Positions 1-9,965 of a stretch of 64,000 nucleotides of DNA are shown here, one piece after another. Location of the stretch: positions 186,001 to 250,000 of the forward strand of contig JAANDG010000016.1 of NCBI GenBank assembly GCA_036852015.1, in the 5' to 3' direction. Made by a program: the position numbers and the translations under genes. Positions within the stretch are counted from its first letter, which is position 1. Every line of letters starts with the position of its first letter. The stretch is from Pelodera strongyloides. Its lineage: Eukaryota; Nematoda; Chromadorea; Rhabditida; Rhabditidae. The notes beneath the pieces were generated by a model. That model worked only from the letters and a program-made list of their open reading frames with translations, ran no database searches and was not told the DNA's origin.

Positions 1-450
1 CTTTATAGGCAGTTTTTGGATAAAAAGCAAGCGTGTTTCTTGATCTAACATATTCTGAGTAATTCCAGGATGGGATGCTCGTACCAAACGTTGAATTCTT
101 TTCATGAATTCGCGATAATTTTCGGATTTTGTTCTCGTAACTTTCTCAAGTATCTCACGTGATCGTTCAGTATCGTAAGGATCGCGGAAATAAGCACCAA
201 GGGTTTGGGTTAGTAAGTCATAGTTTCCACCGTGTTTTACGTTGTTAGGCAATTGAATGTAAGCATCTAAGGCTCGACCTTTGAGAAACAAAGGGATTTG
301 TTTACATGCGCGCAATTGTGTGATTTCTGCGGCTGTGAAAAGATGATTAAGTTTTTGGCAAAAGCCATGGAAATCTTCTCCAGGCTCACCACCAAATTTC
401 TCTACGGCAGTAGCAGGACCACGCAGCATGTCAAAGGACGTTAGCGCCAT
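1..450 (-). CDS. LTR retrotransposon Gag, N-terminal part (cut by window edge)
   Basis: An open frame of 150 codons runs on the minus strand from an ATG at 450 to the window start without a stop. It starts MALTSFDMLRGPATAV, then has an FGG.PGEDFHGFCQ segment, an FLKGRALDAY motif and a late REFMKRIQRLV segment. The order (a short binding region, then a W/F-rich helix and a 'LKG.A...Y..L' motif) is that of the retrotransposon Gag capsid region of Ty3/gypsy-like elements. It lies about 700 bases downstream, in its own direction, of an LTR end and a primer-binding site at 1151-1134, which is where gag belongs. Protease and pol would lie beyond base 1. Intactness cannot be judged from this fragment. 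The family assignment is by motif recognition only. Confidence 0.72.
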   Translation of the reverse strand, partial: MALTSFDMLRGPATAVEKFGGEPGEDFHGFCQKLNHLFTAAEITQLRACKQIPLFLKGRALDAYIQLPNNVKHGGNYDLLTQTLGAYFRDPYDTERSREILEKVTRTKSENYREFMKRIQRLVRASHPGITQNMLDQETRLLFIQKLPIK

Positions 451-1131
451 GTTTATGTGAAATTATGTAAGAGATGAAATTGGCAGACAGAGAAACAGGC
501 AATAGACAATAGTTAATGGATAATATTTCGTAATTAAAACACAATATAACGTAAACTGATAAAAATGCTTAAAAAATAAGTGAAAAAGTGTAAAACGTAC
601 GTTTGATGTCGATAATAATCCAATGATATTCCACGAAGTTATCCAAGTTTGTTATCCTTTAAGATGTCCTGTGAACAGGAAATATATCACTTTCGTTGCT
701 GTGACATGAAAACAATGTAACGTTAACATTTGGTATGTGTGGAATATAGGGAGAAAGTTGACTGACTATGAAAGCAATACGCTGTAAATTGAAAACTCAA
801 AGGCGTCCCCTTGAGACCAGGCAAAATGTTTTATTAATTTCCACGATTTGTTTTTATCGTGTGCTTCCGAGTTGTCGCTTACCTGTTGTTAAAATGAATT
901 TTGGCTAGCCTGCGACATTTTCACAAAATGACCATTTGTATAAAACCCTGGATTTATGGATCCATAATTAAAACTATTTTCTCGGAGCAATGTAAAAAGT
1001 CGGTCATTTTCTGTATATATTTTTTTTACATAGCCATACTTTAATCCTAATTCCACACCGTGAAAGAAAAAGATACAAGATTGTTATTCTAAAACAGAAA
1101 ATTGTAGATGGTAACTATCCCGGTAAAGTTA

Positions 1132-1151
1132 GGATAGTACCGCGGTCGCCA
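1132..1151 (-). other. Primer-binding site of the minus-strand LTR element
   Basis: Read on the minus strand, TGGCGACCGCGGTAC directly follows the LTR end CTTCTTTATA. A TGG start (complement of a tRNA 3' CCA) abutting the LTR is the standard primer-binding site. A near-identical TGGCGACCGGGGTAC occurs at 1820 on the plus strand after a different LTR end, which suggests two related elements using the same tRNA primer. Confidence 0.65.
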
Positions 1152-1548
1152 TATAAAGAAGGTGGATTCTTTATAAAACATATGATTAAATGTAAAAGGT
1201 TTTTATCAAAAATATGACATCAAAAATAAGCATAATAAAAGAAACATTAAAAAACAATGTAAAAACAGAGAGAGAGTAAGCTCTTATGGAGCGCCCATCT
1301 CTTTACTAAAAAAAACTAGCCTTATATACTTTTAGCTTACAAAAGAAAAACGGTGTGACTGTCAGTCACACTTGTCACACTATCACTGTGTTTTGATACT
1401 GGTTTATATAAGGTCATTAATCAAAATCTCTCAGTGCTTTAATCTTCTCCTCCCTGGCTTTTAAAACTTCGCGTCTATTGATCCTTGCGCATTCCCGCAT
1501 TCCGTTCATATATCTTATTGGGTGCATCACGGTTTTATGCTTGTAACC
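1152..1548 (-). repeat. LTR, 5' copy of the minus-strand retroelement
   Basis: This segment is nearly identical, in inverted orientation, to 3817-4195. Shared landmarks are GCATAAAACCGTGATGCACC, the coding-like stretch ending in RDFD-stop, two TATA-type motifs (TTATATAAACC and AGTATATAAGG), the GGGCGCTCCATAAGAGC block and a CT run. It ends CTTCTTTATA and is followed by the primer-binding site and then gag, so it is a 5' LTR. Compared with the other copy it carries an extra ~24 bases near its end. Confidence 0.62.
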
Positions 1549-1819
1549 TGTATGTGTTTCTCATTAGTAAATGTCTTTTCTCGTGAAACTGCCATGCAGT
1601 TTCACAAGGACAAGTTACTGGTTTTTCTCGAGTAGTGTGACGGATTTACTAGTATAAAAGGAATAGCTTTGCAACCTCAGTGTGTGTGTCTGTGTGTGCC
1701 GATTCCAACTGGCATGTAATAAACGTTACACACACCATTGTTTTTCATTCTACCGTACCATATATACGACACGACAGCAACTTCAACAATATGTGAGACT
1801 AGCGCTCCATATTATAACA
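1542..1819 (+). repeat. Putative 5' LTR of a second, plus-strand retroelement
   Basis: The stretch begins TGTAACCTG and ends TATAACA directly before TGGCGACCGGGGTACC (1820-1835), which gives canonical TG...CA termini plus a primer-binding site. A TATA box (AGTATAAAAGGA, about 1651-1662) sits where an LTR promoter would be. I find no matching 3' LTR in the window, so this is either a truncated element or the 5' end of the element that carries the ORF at 2638. Its sequence does not resemble the LTR at 1152-1548. Confidence 0.4.
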
Positions 1820-2637
1820 TGGCGACCGGGGTACCTGGTTTACTATTCCCGAACCAGGGCCGAACCTCCACATTCTGCTGACCTATCGCTAGCACTGTTA
1901 CGAAAACAGTGGGTCTATTCTATTCTGTACCTTTCATCTCATCTAATCACGCACTCGACTTATTCAAAAACTACGATAACTTACGATTCTTCAGTCTACG
2001 TCTACCCGCCACAACAGCACCCAAAACGTCAAACACATAATTCAGCAGGGTAATAGTGTAAAGGCGTCCCAAAGGCTGAACTGGACACCGCCTTGTTTTT
2101 CTACGTATTGGGTTCATAGGAAGTCTGTTGTTAATAACTCCCATCTAATCGGTTAACTCCATATTTTACTTCTTCGCTCATTGAAAGTTGTTCGCAGCCA
2201 CAAACATGAGTTCTTCATTGCCATAGAGCCCAAATAATAAGTTGTGTCCCGTATAATATTAATTACGCAAATAAAAGGCAGCACCGGAAGGTTGGAATGG
2301 AAGAGTGACTGACCTAATATAGGGAACGTATTTATGAGACGTGATAATTTGTTGAAGTTATGTTATATGCTACGTTGAATATTGATGAAGCTAGATTTCG
2401 AATGTTGAGCGATTGATTTGTATTGTATGCAAGTAACACGATGAGAGTATTAGTTAATGCAATGTTTGATTTTAATTGAGATTATTGGTACATGATTTAA
2501 TTGTCGTATGTAATTTGTCAACTAAACACACGGTAGAATTTTGCATTTTTGTGTTTGCACACTGAGGACATAGGACATTTGCATAGTTAACTTTTAGTTC
2601 GTTTAAAATTTACTATTTCAACGATACGACGATAATT

Positions 2638-3783
2638 ATGATAATGATTACGGTAATTACGATAACGAGTTATGTACGAGAATTTTCGAAATACGATATA
2701 TACGAAAAACTTACGAAAAACGATCACGATTTAATTACGCTCTCTTACGTGAACTCAACTTTTCAGATGCCAGGCAAGAAACTTTCCCTTAAACAAGCCA
2801 CGAAACTAATCTTCAAGAAGCAGAAACAACACATCAATAAGGATGCTGAACCTGGAGCAACTGAAACCCCAGAAGACATCTGCCCAGAAGAAAACATTTC
2901 CACAGCTCATCAAGGCGATAACAAGGAAAAGTCACCTGAAACAACAACAGCTCAAGAAAAGGATCAGGACGACAACGACGACAAACCAGAAGTCGTGTTC
3001 ATGTTCACCAAAGAAGACGCGCAGAAACAAAATCACGACGACACCATCGAACAGCAACTCATGGAGGAAAATCTCTTGCAAGAAACCGTATTCGTAGAAA
3101 TCGACGAAATGGAAGAAATGCGAATGGAGATGCTCGAAGAAGAACTACGAACCCCACCTCCAGCATCAACGGAAAATTTTGATATTATGGATGAAGAACT
3201 TTTCGAGGATGAAACCACTACTTTCAATACGACGGCTTATAATAATTACGGAAAGGATACACGAGACCTTGACAATTCTTTAATCGGAGACGATTTCCGT
3301 CACCGATGCCACGAATCCGGAATACTGCACGAAATTGAAGAGGAAATTGGCCAAGAGAAGACAGCTCGTCAATTAATGCCCATGCTCGAAAAAGCAAGGA
3401 GAAAATGTTGCGCAGAAACACAACGACTAAGGAGACGACTGAATCTCCCACGTCACTCGGCGCAGAAGGAGTGCATACTATGTCACAAAGGAAAACACTG
3501 GCCGGACTCATGTGGACACGTCATAACGCCAAACGATCGAAGAAGAGAAATAACGTCGACGGGGAAGTGCAGCAAGTGCACTAAAATCCATTGGCCGAAA
3601 CAATGTCGACGAGGAAGCAGCCAGTGTCACATATGTGGAAGTTTCGAACACGCGGAAGCGTTCTGCCACGAGACCGTTCATTGCAATACGCATTCGATCG
3701 GCACAAAGGAAAGAAAGAGCGTTCAATACTGCATGCACCCTACTACTCATGCAAACACTCATCGGCGCTCAGTTCGAAGATGA
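2638..3783 (+). CDS. Gag-like retroelement protein with tandem zinc knuckles
   Basis: A 381-codon open frame. Residues ~45-165 are highly acidic with Gln/Glu/Thr-rich low complexity, and residues ~145-170 are Met/Glu-rich and probably helical. A basic part follows, with three cysteine/histidine clusters in the last ~110 residues: CILCHKGKHWPDSC, CSKCTKIHWPKQC and CHICGSFEHAEAFC. These fit C-x2-C-x4-6-H-x4-C zinc knuckles of the kind found in Pao/BEL and gypsy Gag or nucleocapsid proteins. The protein ends in a His/Arg tail. The true start may be a later Met (MPGKKLSLKQ, residue 44), because the first 43 residues are Ile/Thr-rich and look non-coding. The frame overlaps the next ORF and then the LTR. 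No protease, reverse transcriptase or integrase lies between it and the LTR, so the copy is non-autonomous or rearranged. Confidence 0.65.
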   Translation: MIMITVITITSYVREFSKYDIYEKLTKNDHDLITLSYVNSTFQMPGKKLSLKQATKLIFKKQKQHINKDAEPGATETPEDICPEENISTAHQGDNKEKSPETTTAQEKDQDDNDDKPEVVFMFTKEDAQKQNHDDTIEQQLMEENLLQETVFVEIDEMEEMRMEMLEEELRTPPPASTENFDIMDEELFEDETTTFNTTAYNNYGKDTRDLDNSLIGDDFRHRCHESGILHEIEEEIGQEKTARQLMPMLEKARRKCCAETQRLRRRLNLPRHSAQKECILCHKGKHWPDSCGHVITPNDRRREITSTGKCSKCTKIHWPKQCRRGSSQCHICGSFEHAEAFCHETVHCNTHSIGTKERKSVQYCMHPTTHANTHRRSVRR

Positions 3784-3949
3784 ACGTCGAGGCGACGTTT
3801 ATAAAGAGCCGGAGGATGTAACGCAGCATAAAACCGTGATGCACCCAACAAGATATATGAACGGAATGCGGGAATGCGCAAGGATCAATAGACGCGAAGT
3901 TTTAAAAGCCAGGGAGGAGAAGATTAAAGCACTGAGAGATTTTGATTAA
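3635..3949 (+). CDS. Overlapping retroelement ORF that runs into the 3' LTR
   Basis: This frame overlaps the end of the zinc-knuckle ORF by about 150 bases in the +1 frame. Its second half, ending MRECARINRREVLKAREEKI and then RDFD-stop, lies within the LTR repeat and is preserved in the inverted copy at 1427-1540. That conservation suggests selection on the reading frame or recent common origin. It may be reached by ribosomal frameshifting from the preceding ORF, or be the remnant C-terminus of a longer ancestral product. There is no recognisable domain; the C-terminus is basic and helical. The upstream half (3635-3816) is probably only the shadow of the zinc-knuckle frame. Confidence 0.35.
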   Translation: MEVSNTRKRSATRPFIAIRIRSAQRKERAFNTACTLLLMQTLIGAQFEDERRGDVYKEPEDVTQHKTVMHPTRYMNGMRECARINRREVLKAREEKIKALRDFD

Positions 3950-4195
3950 TGACCTTATATAAACCAGTATCAAAACACAGTGATAGTGTGACAAGTGTGA
4001 CTGACAGTCACACCGTTTTTCTTTTGTAAGCTAAAAGTATATAAGGCTAGTTTTTTTTTAGTAAAGAGATGGGCGCTCCATAAGAGCTTACTCTCTCTCT
4101 CTCTGTTTTTACATTGTTTTTTAATGTTTCTTTTATTATGCTTATTTTTGATGTAATATTTTTGATAAAAACCTTTTACATTTAATCTTCTTTAT
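3817..4195 (+). repeat. LTR, 3' copy, inverted relative to 1152-1548
   Basis: It starts TGTAACGCAGCATAAAACC and ends CTTCTTTATA. It matches the minus-strand LTR over almost its full length, including the TATA motifs and CT run, with few mismatches. Because the two LTRs point away from each other, with about 2.3 kb of unrelated sequence between them, they cannot be the two ends of one simple element. Confidence 0.62.
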
Positions 4196-4354
4196 AAAAC
4201 CTTGGAAATTTTTTTCTCATTTGTTGGTAGTGGTTGGCAGGTATGGTTGTTTTTCGCACTAGGAAAGTGTTTGAAAGTCGAAAAAAGGTAAGTAAACAAA
4301 ATTATTAGCGCTTTAATGCAAAATTAGACACAACAAAAAAATTGCAAAAAAAAA

Positions 4355-4428
4355 ACATTATAGAGGAATCGAACCCTTGACCTTCGTCTTGACAATCCCA
4401 TGCCCTCACCACTATACTACCAATTGAA
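4355..4428 (-). pseudogene. tRNA-Asp-like, tRNA-derived sequence with Pol III boxes
   Basis: On the minus strand TAGTATAGTGGTGAG matches the D-arm (A box) of eukaryotic tRNA-Asp. GTC sits where the anticodon would be, and GGTTCGATTCC is a perfect B box. A run of ten T follows within ~15 bases, as a Pol III terminator would. The acceptor arms do not pair and the anticodon stem is broken, so it is not a working tRNA-Asp. It is either a decayed copy or a SINE head. Confidence 0.5.
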
Positions 4429-5861
4429 AAGTGTATCTGGCAACTAAATATTTAGCCTTTTTTGGCCTTATATACATAACGTGCTAAAAATTCTGAAGGC
4501 CAATTCCTCCCTTCTGAAAAATATAACGAACACTTTTATTTATTGAAAATGTAGCTGAAACTATGCCTTTTCACGTCGCCTACGCAGATTCACCTCTAAA
4601 CGGCGACATAGAAAATAAATCCCTTAAGTCTAAGGTGAAATGTAATTTGAAATAAGTAAGAACTAAGTTCCGATGAGAAGATAATGCGGGTTAAGCTTAG
4701 AGTGAGCTTAGAGTGTCAGAGTAAAAATGATGATGTGGCAGTTATTGGAGTAATAATGTAAAGTAATTAGAATGATATTGTAAAGGTACAATGAAAAAGA
4801 GTGAAACTGCAAAATTGTAAACTGTATGATTAAAAAAGATACTGTAAAAGTAATCATCCTGATATTAGAATGAACCTGTAAGAATAATTAGAAATGTAAT
4901 GATAGGGATATGAAGGTGGGGATAATAATAAAAATATATGTCGAGTGAATGATTTATACTAATTGTAAGAGTTGGCTGGGGTTTATGTATATGGTTGGGT
5001 TTGAGACCTAACTTGTCATCTGTCGCTTTTTTGCTAGTTTATTTGTAGTGTTCTGTCTGTATTCTAGTTTCAAAAATCAATACGATTTACCGACAGTCGG
5101 CAAGTTTCTTGCTTTCGGGAACATTCTAGATACCGAAATAATGACAAATTAATACACGAACTCATCGGAAAGGTTTTTTTTTTAAATTTGAAAATTAAAT
5201 ACAGATATTATGAAACAATAAAACTATAACTTGACTGGAAAACAACACACTTTTCTGAAAATTGGTTATTTCAACTTGACTCCTTCAGTTAATAGAAATC
5301 CGCATTTTTATTTATTGAAAAACACATTAAATGAACATAAACACCACATATAATGAGATATCATTACAAACATTGCAAAAATAACATTGCAATTCTTTGA
5401 GGTAATGAAATTTCATGATCATATTGCCAAGCCATTCTGGAGCAACTCAAACATGGCTTATGTTGCATTAATAAATCAGTAGCCAGATTACTAACTATAA
5501 CAACGTGGGTAACGTATACATATACGCTGTACAAGCACGGACATCGCGAAAGTAGACTTAAAATGCAACTTCAAGAAAGAATTAACATTGCCAAGGATTA
5601 CATTTTACATTACCATTTTCTTCCTATTAATATTCCCTCGCTACTTGTAAGTAACAAAATGAATGGTATAAAATCCAAAGAGGTACTCACAACGGGTCTT
5701 TTATCTGCTTATTATTCCACGATTTTTTTCACATATTTTCTTTATCAATAATATTGACAATATTGTACTGTGTTACATTTGGTGTGACGAGAGGGGATTA
5801 TAACCTTATGTCAGCCAATATTATATAATTAGATTATCGGTTTTGTCACAACTACCTAGAG
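4429..5861. other. Intergenic stretch, no gene seen
   Basis: AT-rich sequence with only short chance frames. It contains the 3' flank of the coiled-coil gene on the minus strand. I see no repeat family member here. Confidence 0.5.
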
Positions 5862-7659
5862 CTACTCAGGGTTATTGAGTTCAGTAGTGGGCACCTTGGA
5901 TGAATTCTTAGTAGAATTCTTTTTCGAAGCAAGGTTGATATCCACCTTCCCTTCTTTAGCACTTCCGCGCATCAGCTGAAACACTTCTTCGTCGAATCAG
6001 ATTCAAATTGTGACGTCACAACATATTCAAATTGTGACGTCATAACATATTCAAATTGTGACGTCACAACATATTCAAATAGTGCTTTATAGGAAACACA
6101 AATAACGACCACTCTCTGACCAAAATGCAAAATTATTTGAATTATCGAAAAATGCAGCCTTTTACGAGCTATATTGCCGCGGCTTCTGCATAGGTAGAAA
6201 AGAATATCCAAGAGTATGACATAATAAAACTCACCCTTTTAGGTCGTGTGGATGTCTCAGCTGAAGCGCTGGTTTGCATTGGCACAACGCGTGAACTCGA
6301 TATCCTGTAATATCGAACAATTGGGTTTTAATAAAATAGAAGTATAATCGAATATTTGTACGTACACACGTCTATACACATGCACTCACCTCACAAGTAC
6401 GCATACAGACATACATAAAAACGTGCACACACATGCACATACACAATCCTCACACATACACACGGAGATACACAAACATTCACAGACAAAGTACACAGGT
6501 ACCCAACATCCAGAACAAGTGTTTTGGGATAAACTATATTATAAACACACAATGTTCCCCTTTCTTTTGAAGTGTTCGTCTCATTTATCGCCAGTTCTGT
6601 GGTATCATCGGTCGGTTTCTTGGTTACTTTCCTCGGTTTCGGGGCATTCTTGTCCTTTTCGGATTCTGACAGCACCTTTTCCTTTGCAATTTCTGATATT
6701 CTGATGATGTCGGGAGGAAGATCGATGATGGGTTTCTTCTCTTCAAGGGTCAATAACTGATCTGCCATAGCAGGAGTTTGAGAGAACCTGCTGCAAGACT
6801 CTTTCTCCGAGCTTGGATTCCGTGAAACTACCGTAGTTCCAGCAGAACCCAAAGATGAAGTAGACCGGGATTCCGACCGCGATGTAGTGGAAGATTTGTC
6901 AGATGTATCCATTAGTGAATCAGTAAGTGATGATGTGACAGTACTGAAGGAGGCATTCACAGTGTTACAGGATGCCAACTGCAACTCTAAGCGATACGTT
7001 TCTTGTTCAGCTTTAGCGATTTGTTCCTGAAATTAAGCTAGTTTATTAAAATTTATTTTATTGTTTTTTTATTACTCGGATAACAGAAACTTTCATGTGC
7101 TGGTGTTATCCCGTACATGTTATGTTGGCATCTGTGGATTTTATAACCGAATACCAACTGTCGTTCTCACAATAAGACAGGAACAATGATACCATCTTTT
7201 TATACGTTATTCTACTTTTAGATCTTGAGGGACTAGCACTACCTTTAGGGACGGAGCGACTGGGTTCTAACGATTTCAAGAAAAAGAATAAAAGGCAAAG
7301 AAAATAATTATGCAAAGATATCTCACCATAATGTTTTTATGTTCACGTTTCTCCACTTCCAGAATATTCTCTAGTTCAGCAATTTGCTTCGACAATTCCG
7401 TGTATTTCTTTGTCGAATTCTGAAAAAGATTACCCAGGGATGAGAATGAACCAGTTGAAATGAAATGAAGCAGTTGTAGTCCGTAGTCTTCCTGATACCT
7501 GATCAGTAAATAGTACTGTAATTGTTTATATAATTTCTGGTACCGTACCTTATCGTCAGCTGTATTTGTCCCTGATGGTGACAAATTACTAGCATATCGG
7601 TTGATTATTTCTCGTTCTTTTTCAGCAAAAACTGTGTCGATTTTGTTTCGTTGATTCAT
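5862..7659 (-). CDS. Coiled-coil, Ser-rich protein of unknown function (5 exons, 287 aa)
   Basis: Exons on the minus strand: 7659-7549, 7419-7327, 7026-6551, 6304-6235 and 5975-5862. All introns fit GT-AG and phase is kept (0,0,2,0) to a TAG. The ATG follows TATATATTTCAG with no gap, the layout of a spliced-leader acceptor, although an upstream exon cannot be excluded. Residues ~38-95 (YTELSKQIAELENILEVEKR and onward) form a heptad-rich coiled coil. Residues ~95-150 are Ser/Thr-rich. A segment around 160-185 (PIIDLPPDIIRISEIAKEK) is followed by a Lys/Pro-rich basic stretch and a Lys/Asn/Ser-rich tail. I see no signal peptide or membrane segment. The fourth-intron donor (ATT|GTGTGT) is the weakest site. 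Short N-terminal coiled coil plus disordered basic C-terminus is an architecture seen in shugoshin-like and other scaffold proteins, but I do not recognise the family. A cAMP-element triplet lies in its last intron. Confidence 0.7.
5997..6085. repeat. 24-bp tandem repeat with three perfect TGACGTCA sites
   Basis: The unit is ATTCAAATTGTGACGTCA plus CAACAT, present three times and partially a fourth. It carries the palindromic CRE octamer TGACGTCA at 6011-6018, 6035-6042 and 6059-6066. The exact 24-base spacing puts all three sites on about the same helical face. It lies in the last intron of the coiled-coil gene. CREB/ATF binding is known for this octamer; activity here is inference. Confidence 0.6.
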
Positions 7660-7855
7660 CTGAAATATATAAAAAAGCTAAGTGAAATACAAAAACGAAA
7701 TAAGCTGAAAGTTGCAATTTCATAAACTACATGTAAACCCTGATATCGATGTGAGAAATTTAAACCCTGAAAGAAGTGATATAAGGACAAATACAAAGGA
7801 AGAGAACATTTTAAAGTTATCGATCGAGAAAAGCCGTTGATTCGTTCCGTATATT

Positions 7856-8037
7856 TTAAAGCGAAATACCGGCCGGTTTTTGAAACACATGGAGTAGACC
7901 AGTATTCTTAAACAGCTTATGCAAATGAGAATAAATTAGAATAAAAAGTCGAGTTAGATTCGAGCAAATTAGCATAAGTACGTAAGAATTCAGTTATCCA
8001 CAATGTGTTTCAAAAACCGGCCAGTATTTCGCTTTAA
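7856..8037. mobile_element. MITE, CCGGCCGG family, TTAA-flanked
   Basis: Terminal inverted repeats TTAAAGCGAAATACCGGCC and GGCCAGTATTTCGCTTTAA enclose ~180 bp, with TTAA at both ends. Other copies are at 25914-26098, 55927-56126 and 63098-63279. It has no coding capacity. Confidence 0.75.
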
Positions 8038-8039
8038 CA

Positions 8040-9965
8040 TATAAAAGTGGGCGACCTTCCTTCATTATTCACAAACGAAAGTGAGATTTTCTCTCCAAAC
8101 CTCAGCACTCAAAGCAGATTATATCGACACACCGCTGTGAAATGAAAACGGTTTCAGGTAAACCACATATTTAGTGAAATTTATGACTTATATGTATTAT
8201 TAAAATATGTTAATCATTCAGTTTAATCTACCATACAACCTGTAAAATATAATAAATTGATGATTTAGTTGATAAAATCCAGCTCCAAAATTGCTGTGTT
8301 GTACTGTAAAAAATGCAACATAAAAATCGAGATTTGAATTTTATGTAGTGAAAAGAAAATTAAAAAATATTACAATATTAAAAGTAGCATGTGAATATAG
8401 AACACCTAATGATGTGACATATGCAGAGTTGGTACTCATTACTCATTACATGACTACAGTAAGTTTGCACATGCAGATGGAATACCATTCAGGATATTTT
8501 GCCTTCAGCATTTGTGAAGAACAACTGTTCGTTAGAGGACACTTCTAGATTTAGATAACACATATAACACCTGAAAGACATTTACTAAAAGAAACTGTTT
8601 ACTCAAATAAGATGATGGAGCAGGTATATACACAAGCTCACTTGATTCTGAAAAAGATTTAGTCGTAGAAGCTTCAGAGTATTGTATGACGAAGAAAAAA
8701 TATTGTAAATACGTAAAAAAAAGATGGCTAATGAATGTTTCTAAGATCTCAGTTTTCGCGCGCTTTTTGTGTGAAAGAGAATTGTGAGGCACAAAGCACA
8801 AACTACAACAAGAAACTGCGCAGGTGTTGTGTTCTTTGTGCAGGTTCTCGTTATAAAACAGTGTCCAGCCCAAAAACCAAACTATGTCAAAATGGTGCGC
8901 TCCTTGACTGTAGCAATTACCACTCGACCACATTTTCTCAACTATTAGGTTCAACTATTAATAGGTTAGGCGGCATGTGCACAAAAGCGATTTCTTATCC
9001 TTTGTGGCTAAAAGGACGCTAATGTTGCGAAAAACTCTTTGCAAACTCGCTTATTGACAAAAATCTGGGATCTGGGGACAATCATTGAGGACTACCATAT
9101 TATTGTACGACACGTGTACACATTTGCTCATATTCCTTGCTATATTTCCTAAGTTTCAATGATAAATAATCTATTTTAGGGAGTCCCCACCCTGCTGTCG
9201 AATTTTTACGTCGTTCAAGTCTAAACGTTTTTTTTATTTTTGCGAGAACATCCCTATTTGAATTTGACACTACGAAAAAAAACTAAAGCTTGGTTTCAAA
9301 TCCCTACATAAACTTATTCATCTGCCGTCAGGTTTCTGCAACACTGCAAGTGCCTCGCAATCCGCATTTTCTTTCTTTGATATGTAAATTTGAAGGTAAC
9401 GGAGCTTTCGCTTTTGGCATTTTTGATCACTTTCGAAGGATTTTTCTGCAAAATTGCTTCTTTCAACAAATAAAGGAGCAGGTTTAAAAAAGGAATATTT
9501 AGACTGTTGGGGTGAACATATAAATTAACCACTTCATCCAAGTAAACATAGAAATGATGATACTTTATGGAAGGTGGAATGTGGTGTACTGTGGTCTGTA
9601 TTACTACTTTCCCTTGCCTTACACTTATTACCAGTTCCATGTAGAAAAGTTCACGTTTCTAAGTCACACTACCTTTCAACGGTATATTTGTAAATAAGGA
9701 CGGGTAAGTCGTATGGGTATGTTGCGGTAAAATACTGTTAGAAAAAAAAAAACTAGTCACAACCTTTTCACTGTATTTTCTCCTTGTACTGAAAGTGACA
9801 CGCAGGTAACATTGTCAAAACAACGCAATTAACATTTCGCCACAAAAATGTGTCGCTGACTCTTTTTTCGAAACTTTTTGCTTTGCTCTCGGCACTTCCG
9901 CGGTAAATAGGCAATTTAGCGGCACTGTTACCGTTCTTGCCATACCACTAAGTGCCGAGAATACA
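8040..9965. other. Intergenic stretch without a supported gene
   Basis: Several 60-140-codon frames exist on both strands (for example 8532-8954 on the minus strand), but none shows splice structure, signal peptide or domain. The last ~100 bases, with GC-richer blocks (GGCACTTCCGCGG), may hold the promoter of the small gene at 9966. Confidence 0.4.

Noticed and set aside
1682..2053. 123-codon ORF at the start of the window
   Set aside because: It overlaps the putative LTR end and primer-binding site, is rich in Tyr/His/Thr from low-complexity DNA, and has no domain.
5972..6211. Minus-strand ORF with a repeated FEYVVTSQ peptide
   Set aside because: The repeat comes from the 24-bp CRE array. 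The frame does not continue from the neighbouring exon, and the stretch fits an intron.
6391..6550. C-terminal extension of the coiled-coil gene exon into Cys/Val-rich sequence
   Set aside because: This is a CA-rich intron read in frame; the phase-matched donor at 6551 and next exon at 6304 explain the gene better.
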